Positions 62,743 to 64,000 of a DNA stretch of 64,000 bases are shown here, piece after piece. Position numbers and translations under genes: made by a program. The notes beneath the pieces are model-generated. The model saw nothing but the letters and a program-made list of their open reading frames with translations, searched no databases and was not told the origin of the DNA. Within the stretch, counting starts at the first letter, position 1. Every line of letters starts with the position of its first letter. This DNA is from Rickettsia typhi (lineage in GTDB: Bacteria > Pseudomonadota > Alphaproteobacteria > Rickettsiales > Rickettsiaceae): contig CAMBEC010000001.1 in NCBI GenBank assembly GCA_945865485.1, forward strand, positions 62,001-126,000, given 5' to 3'.

Positions 62743-64000
62743 ATGCCAAGAAAAAAAGCAGCAAATAAAAACAAAGAGCAAAAACAGGTTATAAAACAAC
62801 AAAACGGAAAATTTAATAATATTCTACAAATAAAAAGCGCTCTAGAAGAAGCTTATTACGCTAAATATCATAAGGTAGAAACTTTTGGGCGACAAGAGAT
62901 AAATAAAATTCATAGTATGCTTATACTTCAGCCTAATTTATCTATTGACAATGAATTCAACGAGGTAATAGGTATTTACTCAGTAAATGCAATAAAGCAT
63001 GGTTTTCTTAATGTTATACAATCAATAATAAATCATAAGCTAGACAATGACATTCCCTTATTAAATGTAGCTGTATCTTACGGACGTAATGAAATAGTCA
63101 GATGGTTGATGCCGCATGTCCAATTGACTGCTCAAAGTAAAGGTAATGTAATAGATGCAGATAATATACAAATTGCACATGATGGATATACAGCAATTCA
63201 TGAAGCAGCCAGGGTCGGTAATGAAGAAGCATTAACCATACTTTATACAAAAGATAAGAGGGTGCTTAAAATAACAAATAATATTGGTTTAACAGCTTTT
63301 CATGTCGCCCTGCAATGCAACAGACTTGACATAGCCAAAGCTATGTTAAATCTCGATCAACAGATTATAGATACCCCAATAAACGTACCTGCTAACCCTA
63401 ATTTTCCTCCTGAAGTGTATGAATATTCTGGTAGCACCGCGTTATATCTAGCCTCAGATTATGGACTAGTAGATGATGGATCAATAGGAAGGAAGGGTAA
63501 TGAAAAAATTGTCGATTTTTTAATTGATCATGGTGCAAATATAAATAAACCAACGCCAAATGGCCGGGTTCCTTTATATGTAGCAGTATGGGGAAAACAT
63601 TATACCGTAGTTGAGAAATTGCTCTCAGCCGGAGCTAAAGTAGATTTTGTTCCGGGTAGCGGCATGTCTCCGCTTTTTCTAGCAGTTTCTAAAGGCGATC
63701 AAGTTGCTGTTCAGCTTTTTATTGACCATGGTAAGATAGGTATAAATAGTGATTACCTTGGTTATATTTTAGACAATGCAATTTATAGCTGTCAACGTAC
63801 AATATTTGAATTATTACTAACAAACTATCCAGATGGAAAAATAGGAACAGCAGGTTTTAGTAGTTTATTAGAAAAAATAAAAGGTCAAGATATAGAATTT
63901 TTTCATTCGAAATTAACAAATCCAAAACATTTAGAAAATTTTAAATATGCAGTACTATTGACAATTATAGGGAAGAGAAATTCTGAGAATTTTAGCGATA
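62743..64000 (+). CDS. Large ankyrin-repeat protein, partial
   Basis: An open frame of 419 codons running off the right edge. The N-terminus is very basic (MPRKKAANKNKEQKQVIKQ). Ankyrin repeats follow: DGYTAIHEAARVGNEEALTIL, IGLTAFHVALQCNRLDIAKAML, STALYLASDYG with a longer loop, NEKIVDFLIDHGANINKP, PLYVAVWGKHYTVVEKLLSAGA and SPLFLAVSKGDQVAVQLFIDHG. The frame stays open to the last base. It has its own strong promoter. Ankyrin proteins of this size are frequent in protist-associated Rickettsiales and are candidates for secreted host-binding proteins; no secretion signal is visible. Confidence 0.88.
   Translation, partial: MPRKKAANKNKEQKQVIKQQNGKFNNILQIKSALEEAYYAKYHKVETFGRQEINKIHSMLILQPNLSIDNEFNEVIGIYSVNAIKHGFLNVIQSIINHKLDNDIPLLNVAVSYGRNEIVRWLMPHVQLTAQSKGNVIDADNIQIAHDGYTAIHEAARVGNEEALTILYTKDKRVLKITNNIGLTAFHVALQCNRLDIAKAMLNLDQQIIDTPINVPANPNFPPEVYEYSGSTALYLASDYGLVDDGSIGRKGNEKIVDFLIDHGANINKPTPNGRVPLYVAVWGKHYTVVEKLLSAGAKVDFVPGSGMSPLFLAVSKGDQVAVQLFIDHGKIGINSDYLGYILDNAIYSCQRTIFELLLTNYPDGKIGTAGFSSLLEKIKGQDIEFFHSKLTNPKHLENFKYAVLLTIIGKRNSENFSD

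Overview
The window is AT-rich, densely coded and looks like an intracellular alphaproteobacterium of the order Rickettsiales, probably a flagellated Rickettsiaceae-like lineage of protists or algae. Pointers are the coxB-coxA-ctaB cluster, an IalB-family protein, a TlyC-like CBS protein, an archaeal-looking valyl-tRNA synthetase, kdsB (LPS Kdo), ankyrin and leucine-rich-repeat proteins, and small palindromic repeats between genes. The genus is not determined from the sequence alone. A flgI-flgJ-flgN-flgK-flgL operon, a photolyase and a multi-gene phosphorelay set it apart from classical Rickettsia.

Layout. 0-2.2 kb: end of a respiratory complex I operon (nuoG, then nuoH running off the left edge). 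2.6-3.9 kb: pyrH-frr. 4.3-7.7 kb: a TlyC-like membrane protein, a ZnuA-like metal-binding protein and the CCA-adding enzyme, which carries an in-frame insertion. 7.8-14.8 kb: flagellar rod, ring and hook-junction operon behind kdsB. 15.0 kb: tRNA-Lys. 15.2-16.7 kb: small unknown ORFs and a candidate structured RNA with its own promoter and terminator. 16.7-21.8 kb: a hydrolase, then a signalling island of a histidine kinase with an ethylene-receptor-type membrane domain, two single-domain response regulators and a receiver-kinase hybrid. 21.9-27 kb: valS, a UbiA prenyltransferase, a Bax-inhibitor-1-like protein and a CinA-like protein. 27-34 kb (minus): RNA methyltransferase, photolyase, murU-amgK peptidoglycan recycling pair, clpX, clpP and a membrane-anchored glutaredoxin. 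34-37.6 kb (plus): clpA, rplM-rpsI. 37.7-41.2 kb: tRNA-Met, two exported phosphatases and rpiB, with a duplicated tRNA 3' end and an rpiB 3' remnant between them. 41.3-49 kb: an NlpD-like lipoprotein, ankyrin protein, clpB, LRR protein, DUF805 and an ABC-2 permease. 48.6-56 kb: miaB-PBP1a, a kinase-like putative effector, periplasmic carbonic anhydrase, membrane protein. 56-59.5 kb: cytochrome oxidase genes. 59.9-64 kb: IalB-family protein, tRNA-Val, a phosphoglycerol-transferase-like enzyme and a second ankyrin protein that runs off the right edge.

How it fits together. Housekeeping modules (complex I and cytochrome oxidase respiration, translation, proteolysis by ClpAP/XP and ClpB, cell-wall synthesis and recycling) are interleaved with accessory genes of the host-interaction kind (ankyrin, LRR, kinase-like, exported phosphatases) and with motility and sensing genes. 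The best candidate for an unusual system is the four-gene phosphorelay at 17.7-21.8 kb. Its lead kinase keeps all seven residues known to matter for Cu(I)/ethylene binding in plant ETR1, at one constant offset. Dispersed two-hairpin palindromic repeats (five fuller copies plus a fragment) occupy the intergenic spaces.
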